A stretch of 64,000 bases of DNA from Chitinophaga pinensis. Lineage in GTDB: Bacteria; Bacteroidota; Bacteroidia; B-17B0; Aurantibacillaceae. A model generated the notes under the pieces. That model had not been told where the DNA came from, did no database searches, and saw nothing but the letters and a program-made list of their open reading frames with translations. This document shows, one piece after another, positions 53,775 through 62,995 of the stretch. Each line of letters begins with the position of its first letter. The stretch's first letter is position 1. The stretch covers positions 1-64,000 of the forward strand of contig CAMCZO010000003.1 in NCBI GenBank assembly GCA_945887955.1, read 5' to 3'. The translations under genes were made by a program, and so were the position numbers.

Positions 53775-54640
53775 TGCTAGAACTAGACGCATATATATAT
53801 GATTCGCAATTTCAATTTTTGAATAAAGATGATTTGCTTATATTAGAATATAGGAAATCTGTTTTAAATTCAGCTAATTGCCAATTTATTCCTGAAATAA
53901 ATTCTTTTTTAAGAAAAGAGCAATGGGATAGCGAAAAATTTTCTATTGATGTAGCGCGTTATTTATGGATGGAAAACAAGGTAAATGATGAAAAATATGT
54001 TACAATCTTTAATTCGACTATAGCTCATAAATGTATCTATGTTCGGGTAAATAAAGAACATACTTTTTGTCAGTTTGCTTATAAAAATAATTTAAAATTA
54101 CTTACTACAAAAGCATCACAACATCTCGATTTAAGAAATAAAGAATTTGATTTTGATACATCAATTAATTATAAACTATATTCGAATGAAAGTGATGAAG
54201 AACATGTATTATATCAAGTTTTAGAGCTCTCTAAAGATTCCTTTAATCATAATCGTTTCAAATCAGATTCTAAATTCACAGAAATAAAAATTAGTGAAAT
54301 TTACAGAGATTGGATTGTTAATGAAGTTAAATCTAATACTAGCTGTCTTTATTATATAATCGAAAACAAAGCGGTTGTTGCGTTTTTTCTTTATAAGCCA
54401 AACATTAGCCCATTAAATAAAATAAAAATTGGTTTTGTTTCTCTTATTTCATCATCCCCTAATTATAAAGAGAAAAAATATGCCTCAAATTTATTAAACT
54501 ATGTATTAAGTAAAATGCGACTTGATACATGTTTTGTTATAGCTAATACAGAAATTCAAAATAGTAGTGCTTTGAGTTTTTTCTCAAAAAATAATTTTTT
54601 AATTACCACTTATTTAAATGAATATCATATATGGAATTAA
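53774..54640 (+). CDS. WecD-like GNAT acyltransferase
   Basis: This 288-residue protein has a poorly conserved N-terminal half and a C-terminal GNAT domain. LSKDSFNHNRFKSDSKF followed by YRDWIVNEV near 150-180 is close to the WecD/FdtC pattern (S-x-x-F-x-x-x-R-F-x-x-D), enzymes that N-acetylate 4-amino-6-deoxy sugars. NSSALSFFSKNNF ends the fold. It could add an acetyl or other acyl group to a nonulosonate or an amino sugar. It overlaps the NeuB stop by one base and the PIG-L gene by ten. Confidence 0.72.
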   Translation: MLELDAYIYDSQFQFLNKDDLLILEYRKSVLNSANCQFIPEINSFLRKEQWDSEKFSIDVARYLWMENKVNDEKYVTIFNSTIAHKCIYVRVNKEHTFCQFAYKNNLKLLTTKASQHLDLRNKEFDFDTSINYKLYSNESDEEHVLYQVLELSKDSFNHNRFKSDSKFTEIKISEIYRDWIVNEVKSNTSCLYYIIENKAVVAFFLYKPNISPLNKIKIGFVSLISSSPNYKEKKYASNLLNYVLSKMRLDTCFVIANTEIQNSSALSFFSKNNFLITTYLNEYHIWN

Positions 54641-55341
54641 TGTTTAAAAACAAAAAAATTATGGTTGTTGTTGCACATCCAGACGACGAATTGCTTGGTT
54701 TAGGGGCGACAATGAACAAGTTAATTAAAAACGATGGATGCAAAGTAAAAGTTGTTATTTTGGGTGAAGGAATTACCTCTCGTACCGATGCTCGGGATGC
54801 AAAATTATGGAAAAAAGAACTAGCAATTCATAAGAAAAATATTAATAATGCTGCTAAAGCAATTGGTTATCATGAAGTAAAAACATATGATTTTCCAGAT
54901 AATAGATTTGATTCAGTCGCATTACTTGATATTGTTAAAGTGATTGAAAAAGAAAAAGAAGATTTTAGACCAGAAATTATTTTTACACACCACGGTGGTG
55001 ATACAAATGTTGATCATCGTCAAACCTTCGACGCGGTTATAACAGCAACTCGACCAATGTCTCATGAAGTAGTAAAAACTATTTTCTCGTTTGAAACACC
55101 TTCTTCTACAGAATGGCAGGCCGCATCTTATCCTAATTATTTTAAGCCTAATTTTTTTATTGAAGTATCAGTCAAAAATGTACAAGCTAAAATTAAAGGA
55201 ATGGAAAGCTATGAGTTCGAAAAGCGAAAATATCCTCATCCAAGATCTCCAGAAGCAATAGAAATTCAATGTAAAAGAAATGGAGTAATAGTAGGAAAAG
55301 AATTTGCTGAGGCTTTTATGTTAATAAGAAGCGTGCAATAA
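54631..55341 (+). CDS. PIG-L family deacetylase
   Basis: This 236-residue zinc deacetylase has the signature VVAHPDDELLGLG near residues 13-25 (His and Asp-Asp ligands) and THHGGDTNVDHRQ near 124-136 with the third His. The family removes N-acetyl groups from GlcNAc-type sugars or related compounds such as the bacillithiol precursor. In this glycan locus it probably deacetylates a sugar before re-acylation, which would fit the several GNAT genes; that is inference. An internal ATG at 54640 is an alternative start. Confidence 0.88.
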   Translation: MELMFKNKKIMVVVAHPDDELLGLGATMNKLIKNDGCKVKVVILGEGITSRTDARDAKLWKKELAIHKKNINNAAKAIGYHEVKTYDFPDNRFDSVALLDIVKVIEKEKEDFRPEIIFTHHGGDTNVDHRQTFDAVITATRPMSHEVVKTIFSFETPSSTEWQAASYPNYFKPNFFIEVSVKNVQAKIKGMESYEFEKRKYPHPRSPEAIEIQCKRNGVIVGKEFAEAFMLIRSVQ

Positions 55342-56057
55342 TGAATATAGCTTCAGCACATCAGCCTGCATATCTTCCTTGGTTAGGCTATTTTCATAAA
55401 ATTTCTTTATCAGATGAATTCGTTTTGTTGGATAGTGTACAATTTGAGAAAAATAGTTTTACTAATCGCAATAAAATTAAAGTTTCTAATGGTGAAGCAT
55501 GGTTAACAATCCCAGTTGAAATGAAAGGGCACATAAATAGAAATATTAATGAAATGGTGATTGATGAAAAGTTTGATTGGCGTAAAAAACATTGGAATTC
55601 ATTATTAATGAATTATAAAAAATCACCTTATTTTTCTATTTATTCAGATTTTTTTGAATCCTATTATAAAAATACTACTACGTCTAATTTGAGTGAATTT
55701 ATAAAAACATCAACAACTTTTTTTTTAAAAGAGTTAGATATAACTCCTAAATATACTGAATTATCTAATTTAGAATTGAAATCCAAAAAACAAGAATTAA
55801 TTGTAGATATCTGTAAAATCACAAAATCTGATTTATTTGTTTTTGGTAGTCAAGGTAAGGATTACGCAGATTTAGATTACTTTAAAAAAAACAATATTAG
55901 TTGTTATTTTCAAGATTATAAGCATCCTAATTACGATCAACTTTGGAATGAATTTAAACCATTTATGTCAATTGTAGATTGTTTATTTAATAATGGATCT
56001 AAAAAAACAAAAGAAATTATTCTTGAAAACAATACTCTTAAAACCAATCTTTTATAA
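55341..56057 (+). CDS. WbqC-like family protein
   Basis: This 238-residue protein starts SAHQPAYLPWLGYFHKI with D-x-V-Q-F-EKNSFTNRN following, the hallmark of the WbqC family (HQP-YLPW and D-VQF). These are found in O-antigen and glycopeptide loci and their reaction is not settled; a link to amide or amino-sugar acylation has been suggested. It starts on the last base of the PIG-L stop codon (TAATG), so the pair is coupled. Confidence 0.88.
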   Translation: MNIASAHQPAYLPWLGYFHKISLSDEFVLLDSVQFEKNSFTNRNKIKVSNGEAWLTIPVEMKGHINRNINEMVIDEKFDWRKKHWNSLLMNYKKSPYFSIYSDFFESYYKNTTTSNLSEFIKTSTTFFLKELDITPKYTELSNLELKSKKQELIVDICKITKSDLFVFGSQGKDYADLDYFKKNNISCYFQDYKHPNYDQLWNEFKPFMSIVDCLFNNGSKKTKEIILENNTLKTNLL

Positions 56058-56090
56058 CCTAAAGTATCATTACTTTTCAATAAATTAAAT

Positions 56091-57986
56091 ATGTGTGGCA
56101 TTTCAGTACTATTTCATAAAAACAGACTAACGCAGCAATTATTGTTGGACTTTTTATCTTCTTTAAATACGATTAATCACAGGGGGCCAGACGATGAAGG
56201 GGTTGTATTAATTAATACAACAACTGGTAATTATAAAATTATGCGGACTGAGAAAACATATAAAGATATTTTTGACTCCTACGAATTAGCTTATATAAAC
56301 TCGGCAGATTATAATTTAGTATTAGGGCATAAACGTTTAAGTATTATTGATTTATCATTTTCAGGACATCAACCTATGCAGGGGATTGATAATTCTTGGA
56401 TTGTTTTTAATGGTGAAATCTATAATTATATTGAATTGAAGGAGGAATTAAAAATATTAGGCGCACAGTTTAAAACCAAATCAGATACAGAAGTTGTATT
56501 AGAAGCATATAGAATATGGGGCATCGATTGTTTAACAAGATTTAATGGCATGTGGAGTATTTGTATTTGGGACGCGCCTAATAAAAGAATAGTTGTAAAT
56601 AACGATCGATTTGGTGTAAAACCTTTATATTATTATGAAACTAATAATTCATTTCGTTTAGTTTCTGAAACAAAACAACTTCAAAAATATAGCGATTTAA
56701 CTTTAGTACTTAATCAAACTCATATAAGAGAATTTGTGAAGTTTGGTTTTTTAGATATGGATGAAAATAGTATGTACGAAAGAGTTTTAAGATTTAAAAA
56801 AGGACATTATATTATTTTATCACCACTTAATTATGAGCACGAATGTATAAAAAATAATCAAAAACAATATTATTATTTACATAAAAGGCAAGTTATAATA
56901 AATGAAAAAGATGCGGTAGAACAATTTAGAAATTTACTATATAATTCAATCAAAATTAGAATGAGGGCGGATGTTAGTTTTGGTTTTGCTTTATCAGGAG
57001 GTCTTGATTCAAGTGCAGTTTTGTATATGGCAAGAAACATTTTACAAAATGAAAAAATAACTAATGAATTAATAGGTTTAGGCGCCGTTTTCCCTGGATT
57101 TAAAGACATAGATGAATCTTCATTTATAAAAATTGTAACAGATGATTTGCCTTGTAAAACATATCTTAGTTATGCAATGGAAGATTTTAATGCCATTAAT
57201 TTTGAAAATCATATTTATCACCAAGATGAACCATTACATGGAACCTCATACTTTGCACAATACAATTTGTATAATACAGCAAAAAAGAATGGGATAAAAA
57301 TTTTATTTAATGGGCAAGGTGCTGATGAAGTTTTTGCAGGATACCATCACCATTTTTATAGACATTGTCGAAATTTACTAATTAGAGGAAAGGTAATAGA
57401 ATACTTCAGTTTGGTAAAGCTATACGCTAATATTAAAGGAATTAAAAGTTCAAAGCTACATAAGATTGTTGTTAATGAGCTTAAAATGAGTACTGAAATC
57501 AAATTAGGTATAATCAAATTCGACCATTCTATTTTGAAATATTGGAATAAAATTAATACTTTAGATGAAATGCTACTGAGAGACTTTGATACTTTTCAAT
57601 TACCATTATATCTCAGGGCTGATGATAGAGATAGTATGAGTTTTAGTGTTGAGTCAAGACATCCATTTATGGACTATAAATTAGTTGAATTCGGATATTC
57701 GTTACCGAATAACTTATTAATAAAAGATGGGTGGCAAAAGTATTTAATCAGGAAAAGCATGCACGAGTTACCAAAAAGTATTGCATATAGGCCAGATAAA
57801 AAAGGTTTCATTACTCCGCAAGAAGTTTGGATTAATAAATATAAAGATTTATTTGAAAACTATCTTTCATACAATTTTGAAGTTTTAGGAGTTAGGAAGC
57901 CTTCTGCTAACGATTTTTATAATTATTCATTAGGTGCGTGGTTTAAAGTTAATTCATTCTCTAAAGCTAACAATTCACTTAATTGA
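56091..57986 (+). CDS. Asparagine synthase-like glutamine amidotransferase
   Basis: This 631-residue protein has the class II glutaminase domain with Cys2 (MCGISVLF), NHRGPDDEG and FNGEIYNY, and a C-terminal ATP-pyrophosphatase domain with ALSGGLDSSAVL near 299-310. In O-antigen loci, AsnB-like enzymes such as WbpS amidate uronic acid carboxylates rather than aspartate. The setting after deacetylase and WbqC genes and before another amidotransferase supports sugar amidation. No asparagine-pathway neighbour is present. Confidence 0.88.
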   Translation: MCGISVLFHKNRLTQQLLLDFLSSLNTINHRGPDDEGVVLINTTTGNYKIMRTEKTYKDIFDSYELAYINSADYNLVLGHKRLSIIDLSFSGHQPMQGIDNSWIVFNGEIYNYIELKEELKILGAQFKTKSDTEVVLEAYRIWGIDCLTRFNGMWSICIWDAPNKRIVVNNDRFGVKPLYYYETNNSFRLVSETKQLQKYSDLTLVLNQTHIREFVKFGFLDMDENSMYERVLRFKKGHYIILSPLNYEHECIKNNQKQYYYLHKRQVIINEKDAVEQFRNLLYNSIKIRMRADVSFGFALSGGLDSSAVLYMARNILQNEKITNELIGLGAVFPGFKDIDESSFIKIVTDDLPCKTYLSYAMEDFNAINFENHIYHQDEPLHGTSYFAQYNLYNTAKKNGIKILFNGQGADEVFAGYHHHFYRHCRNLLIRGKVIEYFSLVKLYANIKGIKSSKLHKIVVNELKMSTEIKLGIIKFDHSILKYWNKINTLDEMLLRDFDTFQLPLYLRADDRDSMSFSVESRHPFMDYKLVEFGYSLPNNLLIKDGWQKYLIRKSMHELPKSIAYRPDKKGFITPQEVWINKYKDLFENYLSYNFEVLGVRKPSANDFYNYSLGAWFKVNSFSKANNSLN

Positions 57987-58037
57987 ATTTTTAATAATTT
58001 TGAAATATTAAATCAAATATAAATTAAGAACTATTAA

Positions 58038-59177
58038 ATGTCAAGTAAAGTTCGATCTTGCAATAAGTGTATTTTAGATAGTAACGACGACTATCAAATT
58101 ACTTTTGATATAAATGGTATTTGTTCATATTGCGAGAAATTTGATAAAGATTATATTTTTATATTGAATAAAACAGATGAAGAAAAAAATAGAGAATTAA
58201 ATAATTTAATTGAAATAATAAAGTCAGATGGAAAAGGCAAGAAGTATGATTGTATATGCGGCATAAGTGGAGGCTTAGATAGTTCTTTTTTAGCAGCAAA
58301 AGCAAAAGAATTTGGTTTAAGAACTTTGTTAGTACATTTCGATAATAGTTGGAATTCAGAATTAGCAGTAAAAAATGTTGAACAGATATGTAAGTATACG
58401 GGTTTTGATTTGCATACCTATGTTGTAAATTGGGAGGAGTTTAAAGATCTTCAAAAGGCATATATTAAATCTGGGGTGCTTGATTGGGAGGTGCCAACTG
58501 ATCATGCTTTATGGGCAGTTATTTTAAAAAAATCTAAAGAACTGAATATTAAACATATTTTAATAGGCGCAAATTATCAAACAGAAGGTATACTGCCTTC
58601 TACAATGCGCTATGACAAAGCGGATTTAAAAAACATTAGAGATATTCATTCGAAATATGGTAAATTAAAAAAAATAAGAACATTCCCTGTATATAAATTT
58701 TGGTGGCACATGTATTTAAAATGGTTTTGGGGGTTAAAATTAGACACCTTATTGTATTATATGGAATATAATAAAGACCAGGCGAAACAGTATTTAGTTG
58801 ATGTTGTTGGTTGGAGAGATTATGGAGGTAAACACTATGAATCTATTTTCACTCGTTTTTATCAAGGTTACGTGTTAAATAAAAAATTTGGCTATGACAA
58901 ACGTAAAGCTCATTTATCTTCTTTAATTTGCTCCGGTCAAATATCAAAAAAAGAAGCAATTGAAGATCTTCAAAATCCTATGATTAACTCTGATGTTTTG
59001 CAAGATGATTTGCAATTTTTTTTAAAAAAAATGGAATTTACTGCTGATGAATTTCAGCAAATAATGAATCAAAATCCAGTGCCTCATTTAGCATTTAAAT
59101 CTTATTCTACATTTGAATACCCTTTACTTAAAAAAATATTACGTTTATTAGTAATAGCAAAAAAAATAATTAAGTAA
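58038..59177 (+). CDS. N-acetyl sugar amidotransferase (WbpG/WbuX family)
   Basis: This 379-residue PP-loop ATPase has two N-terminal cysteine pairs (CNKC near 8-11 and CSYC near 33-36) and the ATP-pyrophosphatase loop CGISGGLDSSFLA near 73-85. It matches the WbpG/WbuX family that, with HisH2 and HisF2, converts an N-acetyl group to an acetamidino group. Here the HisH/HisF partners are about 31 kb upstream in the same transcription direction rather than adjacent. DALWAVILKKS and IGANYQTEG are further family-style segments. Confidence 0.9.
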   Translation: MSSKVRSCNKCILDSNDDYQITFDINGICSYCEKFDKDYIFILNKTDEEKNRELNNLIEIIKSDGKGKKYDCICGISGGLDSSFLAAKAKEFGLRTLLVHFDNSWNSELAVKNVEQICKYTGFDLHTYVVNWEEFKDLQKAYIKSGVLDWEVPTDHALWAVILKKSKELNIKHILIGANYQTEGILPSTMRYDKADLKNIRDIHSKYGKLKKIRTFPVYKFWWHMYLKWFWGLKLDTLLYYMEYNKDQAKQYLVDVVGWRDYGGKHYESIFTRFYQGYVLNKKFGYDKRKAHLSSLICSGQISKKEAIEDLQNPMINSDVLQDDLQFFLKKMEFTADEFQQIMNQNPVPHLAFKSYSTFEYPLLKKILRLLVIAKKIIK

Positions 59178-59178
59178 A

Positions 59179-60114
59179 ATGCAATTTATTGATAAAATAT
59201 TTATTGCTGGTCATAACGGCATGGTTGGTTCGGCAATTAAAAAAGAGTTAGAAAGACAAGGGTATTGTAATATTTTAACCGCTAATAAAAATGAATTAGA
59301 TTTATGTAATGAGTTGCAAGTTGAAGATTTTTTTCAAACTCATAAACCAAACTTTGTTTTTTTAGCTGCTGCAAAAGTTGGAGGCATACAGGCCAATATA
59401 AATGAGCCGTTTAACTTTTTATTTGATAATTTAAAAATTCAAAACAATGTAATTTATTCATCTTTTAAAAATGATGTTAAAAAATTATGTTTCATAGGTA
59501 GTTCATGTATTTATCCTAAAAACGCTTCTCAGCCTATTAAAGAAGAATACCTTTTAAATGGTCCTTTAGAGCCTACAAACGAAGGCTACGCATTGGCTAA
59601 AATTACAGGAATTAAATTAGGGCAATATTTAAGTAAACAATTTGGTTTTAATGTCATCAATCCAATGCCTTGTAATTTATATGGGCCAAACGATAGTTTT
59701 CATCCCGTTAATTCACATGTGTTATCATCGTTAGTGAGAAAATTTTCTGACGCTATTCACAATAATGATGATTGCGTTAATGTTTGGGGTACTGGAATTG
59801 CTAAAAGAGAATTTATGCATGTAGAGGACTTATCGCGAGCTATTATATTTCTGATGAACAATTATAACAAACCTGATATTATTAATGTTGGTTTAGGAAC
59901 GGATATCAGTATAAAAGAACTTGCCGAAAAAATAGCAAACTTAACTGGTTTTAAAGGTTCAATAAATTGGGATAAAACAAAGCCAGATGGTATGCTAAAA
60001 AAGTGCTTAGATGTTACTAAGATTAAAGAACTAGGATTTAGTTCAGCTATTACTCTTGACGAAGGTATTACACAAATGATTAATATATATAAAAAACAAA
60101 TCGAAAAAATATGA
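59179..60114 (+). CDS. GDP-L-fucose synthase / GDP-L-colitose synthase-like reductase
   Basis: This 311-residue extended SDR has IAGHNGMVGSAI at the N-terminus, AAAKVGGIQAN near 72, and the catalytic segment GSSCIYPK near 107-114 with the conserved Cys, then Y-x3-K in EGYALAKITG and a His in FHPVNSHV. These are hallmarks of the epimerase/reductases Fcl and ColC. The next gene encodes a ColD-like 3-dehydratase, so GDP-colitose (or another 3,6-dideoxy sugar) is a likely product, with GDP-fucose as alternative. GDP-mannose 4,6-dehydratase and ManC are not in the window. It overlaps the next gene by four bases. Confidence 0.87.
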   Translation: MQFIDKIFIAGHNGMVGSAIKKELERQGYCNILTANKNELDLCNELQVEDFFQTHKPNFVFLAAAKVGGIQANINEPFNFLFDNLKIQNNVIYSSFKNDVKKLCFIGSSCIYPKNASQPIKEEYLLNGPLEPTNEGYALAKITGIKLGQYLSKQFGFNVINPMPCNLYGPNDSFHPVNSHVLSSLVRKFSDAIHNNDDCVNVWGTGIAKREFMHVEDLSRAIIFLMNNYNKPDIINVGLGTDISIKELAEKIANLTGFKGSINWDKTKPDGMLKKCLDVTKIKELGFSSAITLDEGITQMINIYKKQIEKI

Positions 60115-61280
60115 TTCCTTTAATGAAAAGTACATTTTTTAATGAATTTGAAACCAAAAAAGCTTTGGCTGATTTTATTCTTCAAACAAATAAGTTAAGT
60201 ATGGATCAGCATTGTTTTGAATTTGAAAAACAATTTGCAGAGTTTCATAATACTAAACATGCTATTTTAGTAAATAGCGGAGCAAGTGCTAATTTAATAC
60301 TAATTCAAGCCTTATTAAATTTAGGAAGACTAAAAAAGGGAGATAAAGTTGGATTTTCTGCAGTTACATGGAGTACAAATGTGATGCCTATTATTCAGCT
60401 AGGATTAGTTCCTATTGCAGTAGATTGCGTCCCCGAAACATTAAATTGTATGAGTTCTAATTTAAAACATACTCACGAAAAACATAAATTAAAAGCTTTT
60501 TTTATAACCAATGTACTTGGTTTTTCTGGTGATTTAGCTAATATTAAAAAATACTGTGATTCAAATAATATTGTTTTAATTGAAGATAATTGTGAATCTC
60601 TAGGTAGTAAAGTAGACGGAGATTTTACTGGAAATTTCGGACTAGGTTCAACATTTAGTTTTTTTGTTGCCCATCACATGTCAACAATAGAAGGCGGAAT
60701 GTTGGTAACAAATGATGAAGAATTAGCTGAAATGCTTGTAATTGTTAGAGCCAATGGATGGGATAGAAATTTATCAGCTATTACACAAAAAAAATACAGA
60801 CAAAGCCATCAAATTAAAAGTGAGTTTGATGCTAAATACACGTTTTATGATTTAGCTTATAATGTAAGGCCTACCGAAATTACTGGTTTTTTAGGTAAAA
60901 TGCAGTTAAAATATTTGCCCGATAATATTAAAACACGTGAGGCAAATTACAGAGTTATTGAATCTGTTGTTAAGCAAAATTCAGATTTAATTCCATTAGT
61001 ATCTTCCCATATGGATTTTGTTTCCAATTTTTCTTTTCCATTTGTTTGTAAAGATGCAGCTCTTAGAGATAAGTATATTAAAGAATTTGCTGGAGCAGGA
61101 ATTGAGATTAGACCTATGATTGCAGGCAACATGCAATTACAGCCTTTCTTTGCTAAATACTCAACTATAAAAGAAGAGTTAATAGGAGCAAACCATTTAC
61201 ATCATTGCGCATTTTATTGTGGCAATTATCCCGAATTAACAGATACTGATTTACAAACTATTTCATCGTGTTTAATTTAG
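60111..61280 (+). CDS. colD: ColD-like GDP-4-keto-6-deoxymannose 3-dehydratase (PLP, active-site His)
   Basis: This 389-residue protein has the DegT fold but its Schiff-base lysine is replaced: FFVAHHMSTIEGG puts His188 where aminotransferases have Lys. That substitution defines the PLP/PMP sugar 3-dehydratases ColD and DdhC, and ColD uses His188 as its catalytic base. The length is almost the same as ColD. It should remove the C3 hydroxyl of GDP-4-keto-6-deoxymannose with glutamate as amino donor. The adjacent Fcl/ColC-like gene fits colitose synthesis. Other cues are EDNCESLGS and SGASANLIL. Confidence 0.85.
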   Translation: MIPLMKSTFFNEFETKKALADFILQTNKLSMDQHCFEFEKQFAEFHNTKHAILVNSGASANLILIQALLNLGRLKKGDKVGFSAVTWSTNVMPIIQLGLVPIAVDCVPETLNCMSSNLKHTHEKHKLKAFFITNVLGFSGDLANIKKYCDSNNIVLIEDNCESLGSKVDGDFTGNFGLGSTFSFFVAHHMSTIEGGMLVTNDEELAEMLVIVRANGWDRNLSAITQKKYRQSHQIKSEFDAKYTFYDLAYNVRPTEITGFLGKMQLKYLPDNIKTREANYRVIESVVKQNSDLIPLVSSHMDFVSNFSFPFVCKDAALRDKYIKEFAGAGIEIRPMIAGNMQLQPFFAKYSTIKEELIGANHLHHCAFYCGNYPELTDTDLQTISSCLI

Positions 61281-61313
61281 TTTTTTAATTTTATTGCAAA
61301 AGTAATTCAGGTA

Positions 61314-62630
61314 ATGAATAAAATCTCAAATAGATTATTTTCTTCTTTTTTATCAAATCAAGACTTAGCTAAAGTTAAGTTAGTGTCTTATTTCCCTTTA
61401 TTAGTGGATGAAGATAAATATAGCTTATTGCCATCCGATCATTGTTATTATTATCCATTAACAGTTGATGTTAAACAGAAAAAAGTGATTAAAGGGGAAT
61501 TAAATTTTTTTAATCAAATTATATTTAATAATTATAAAAAAGATAATTTACTACCCTTAGATAAAGTTAATTTTCCTGATTTAAAACAAGTAGATAAACA
61601 AAATGCAATTATTGTTAATTTAATTGATAATTGCTACGGACATTCTTTTTTAAAGCTATTAAATCTTTACGAAATATATAGTTTATATAAAGAAGTATTT
61701 GATATTTTTGTTATCTGTCCAGTTGCTTTACAACATTATGTGCCAAAAGATAAATTTAAATTAATAAATGTAAAGTTAGGTTTTAATGATGCAATGATTT
61801 GTTATGATTTTGAGCCAATAATATTATGGGTAAAACAGCAATATAAGTCTATTGATTTTGTTACATTAGATACTTATTATTGTCATCAAACACCAGATGA
61901 TTTAACTGCCTTTTTCGGATTTCTTCCCGAAAATCATATTTCGCAAAAGCAATATATTACATTTTATTACAGAGCTGATTATTTTAGAACTTGGGCAGGA
62001 AATAAACAACAAAAACGCATTATTAATTTTTTTAATCAACTTCAAAACTATTTTCCAACTACACAATTGGTTATTGCAGGCGATCTGGATAGCACCAAAT
62101 TTCCTAATAGTATAAAAGATATACGTACAAAGGCATTTGGAAAAGAGGTTGATTTAATGTGTAACTCTTATTTTGCAAACTCATTCATTGTTATAGGTTT
62201 AATAGGATCTAACATGCTTCAGCCATCAATGTTTTGTGATTTTACCGTGCACTTGACTCAAAAAAATAAAATAACTATTATTGCAGAAGAGATGTTAAAT
62301 CATCCCATCGAGTCAATGTCGGGCTGGTTTAAAAATATTTATTTAATAGGTAACGAAGACTTAAGTGATATAAATTCAAATCTTTTGTGCGAACAAATTA
62401 TTTTATTATATCATACTTACATTGCTAAAAAGTATAAAGAAGTTGCATTTACAAATAAACTTTTTAGTTCTAGAATGTCGCAATCAGAATTTTATAAAAA
62501 CCACTACCCTTTTTTTGATAGTGAAAAATCATTACAATTAAAAAGTAACATTACAGATTTTTGCTTTAAAAAAAGCATCATTAAGTATAAAATCAATAAG
62601 GTGCTAAAAAAACTTAAATTAAATTATTAA
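61314..62630 (+). CDS. Putative glycosyltransferase of unknown family
   Basis: I do not recognise the family. This 438-residue cytosolic-looking protein has an N-terminal half with NLIDNCYGHSFLKLLNLYEIY and a C-terminal half with ITFYYRADYFRTW, LVIAGDLDSTKFP and FIVIGLIGSNMLQPSMFCDF, which looks like a GT-B donor domain (a strand-helix unit followed by a Gly-Ser-Asn loop). There is no signal peptide or membrane segment; the C-terminal 30 residues are very basic, which may bind the membrane. Position among sugar-nucleotide genes makes a transferase role likely but unproven. Confidence 0.55.
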   Translation: MNKISNRLFSSFLSNQDLAKVKLVSYFPLLVDEDKYSLLPSDHCYYYPLTVDVKQKKVIKGELNFFNQIIFNNYKKDNLLPLDKVNFPDLKQVDKQNAIIVNLIDNCYGHSFLKLLNLYEIYSLYKEVFDIFVICPVALQHYVPKDKFKLINVKLGFNDAMICYDFEPIILWVKQQYKSIDFVTLDTYYCHQTPDDLTAFFGFLPENHISQKQYITFYYRADYFRTWAGNKQQKRIINFFNQLQNYFPTTQLVIAGDLDSTKFPNSIKDIRTKAFGKEVDLMCNSYFANSFIVIGLIGSNMLQPSMFCDFTVHLTQKNKITIIAEEMLNHPIESMSGWFKNIYLIGNEDLSDINSNLLCEQIILLYHTYIAKKYKEVAFTNKLFSSRMSQSEFYKNHYPFFDSEKSLQLKSNITDFCFKKSIIKYKINKVLKKLKLNY

Positions 62631-62700
62631 GAATTAATAAAGTACTTATGGCTTTTCATTTATTTTACTAGTTTATCCCATTATATCAAACAATTAATTA

Positions 62701-62995
62701 AGTTAGCTTTGTAATTCTGTTTTCATTTTCACTACCTGTTATCTTTATAAAATTTAAATCAAATAAAGTAGATAGATGGATTGGCGAAATTTCATATCCA
62801 ATTTATATTTGAAATGTATTTATTGTAATACCGGTAAGTGTATTTTATTCAAAATATAATTTTGTTTCTTACAACTTTCTATCTGTAATAATATTAATTT
62901 GTACTCTAATTTTTTCGTTTTTCCTGCTTAAATTTATTAGTGAACCAATTGAAAAAAATAGATATAATAAAACTTTTAAATTAAATTCTAAATGA
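62701..62995 (+). pseudogene. Remnant of an acyltransferase family 3 (OafA/YrhL-like) gene
   Basis: In one frame, this region reads VILFSFSLPVIFIKF, then VDRWIGEISYPIYI, a TGA stop, then NVFIVIPVSVFYSKY and a hydrophobic helix ending LKFISEPIEKNR. The RWIGEISYPIYI-x-HV and EPIEKNR segments are the C-terminal hallmark of membrane O-acyltransferases of the OafA type. The in-frame TGA stands where the family often has Trp, further stops occur upstream, and the first eight or so membrane segments are missing. The relic ends in TGA overlapping the ATG of the next gene. Confidence 0.75.
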
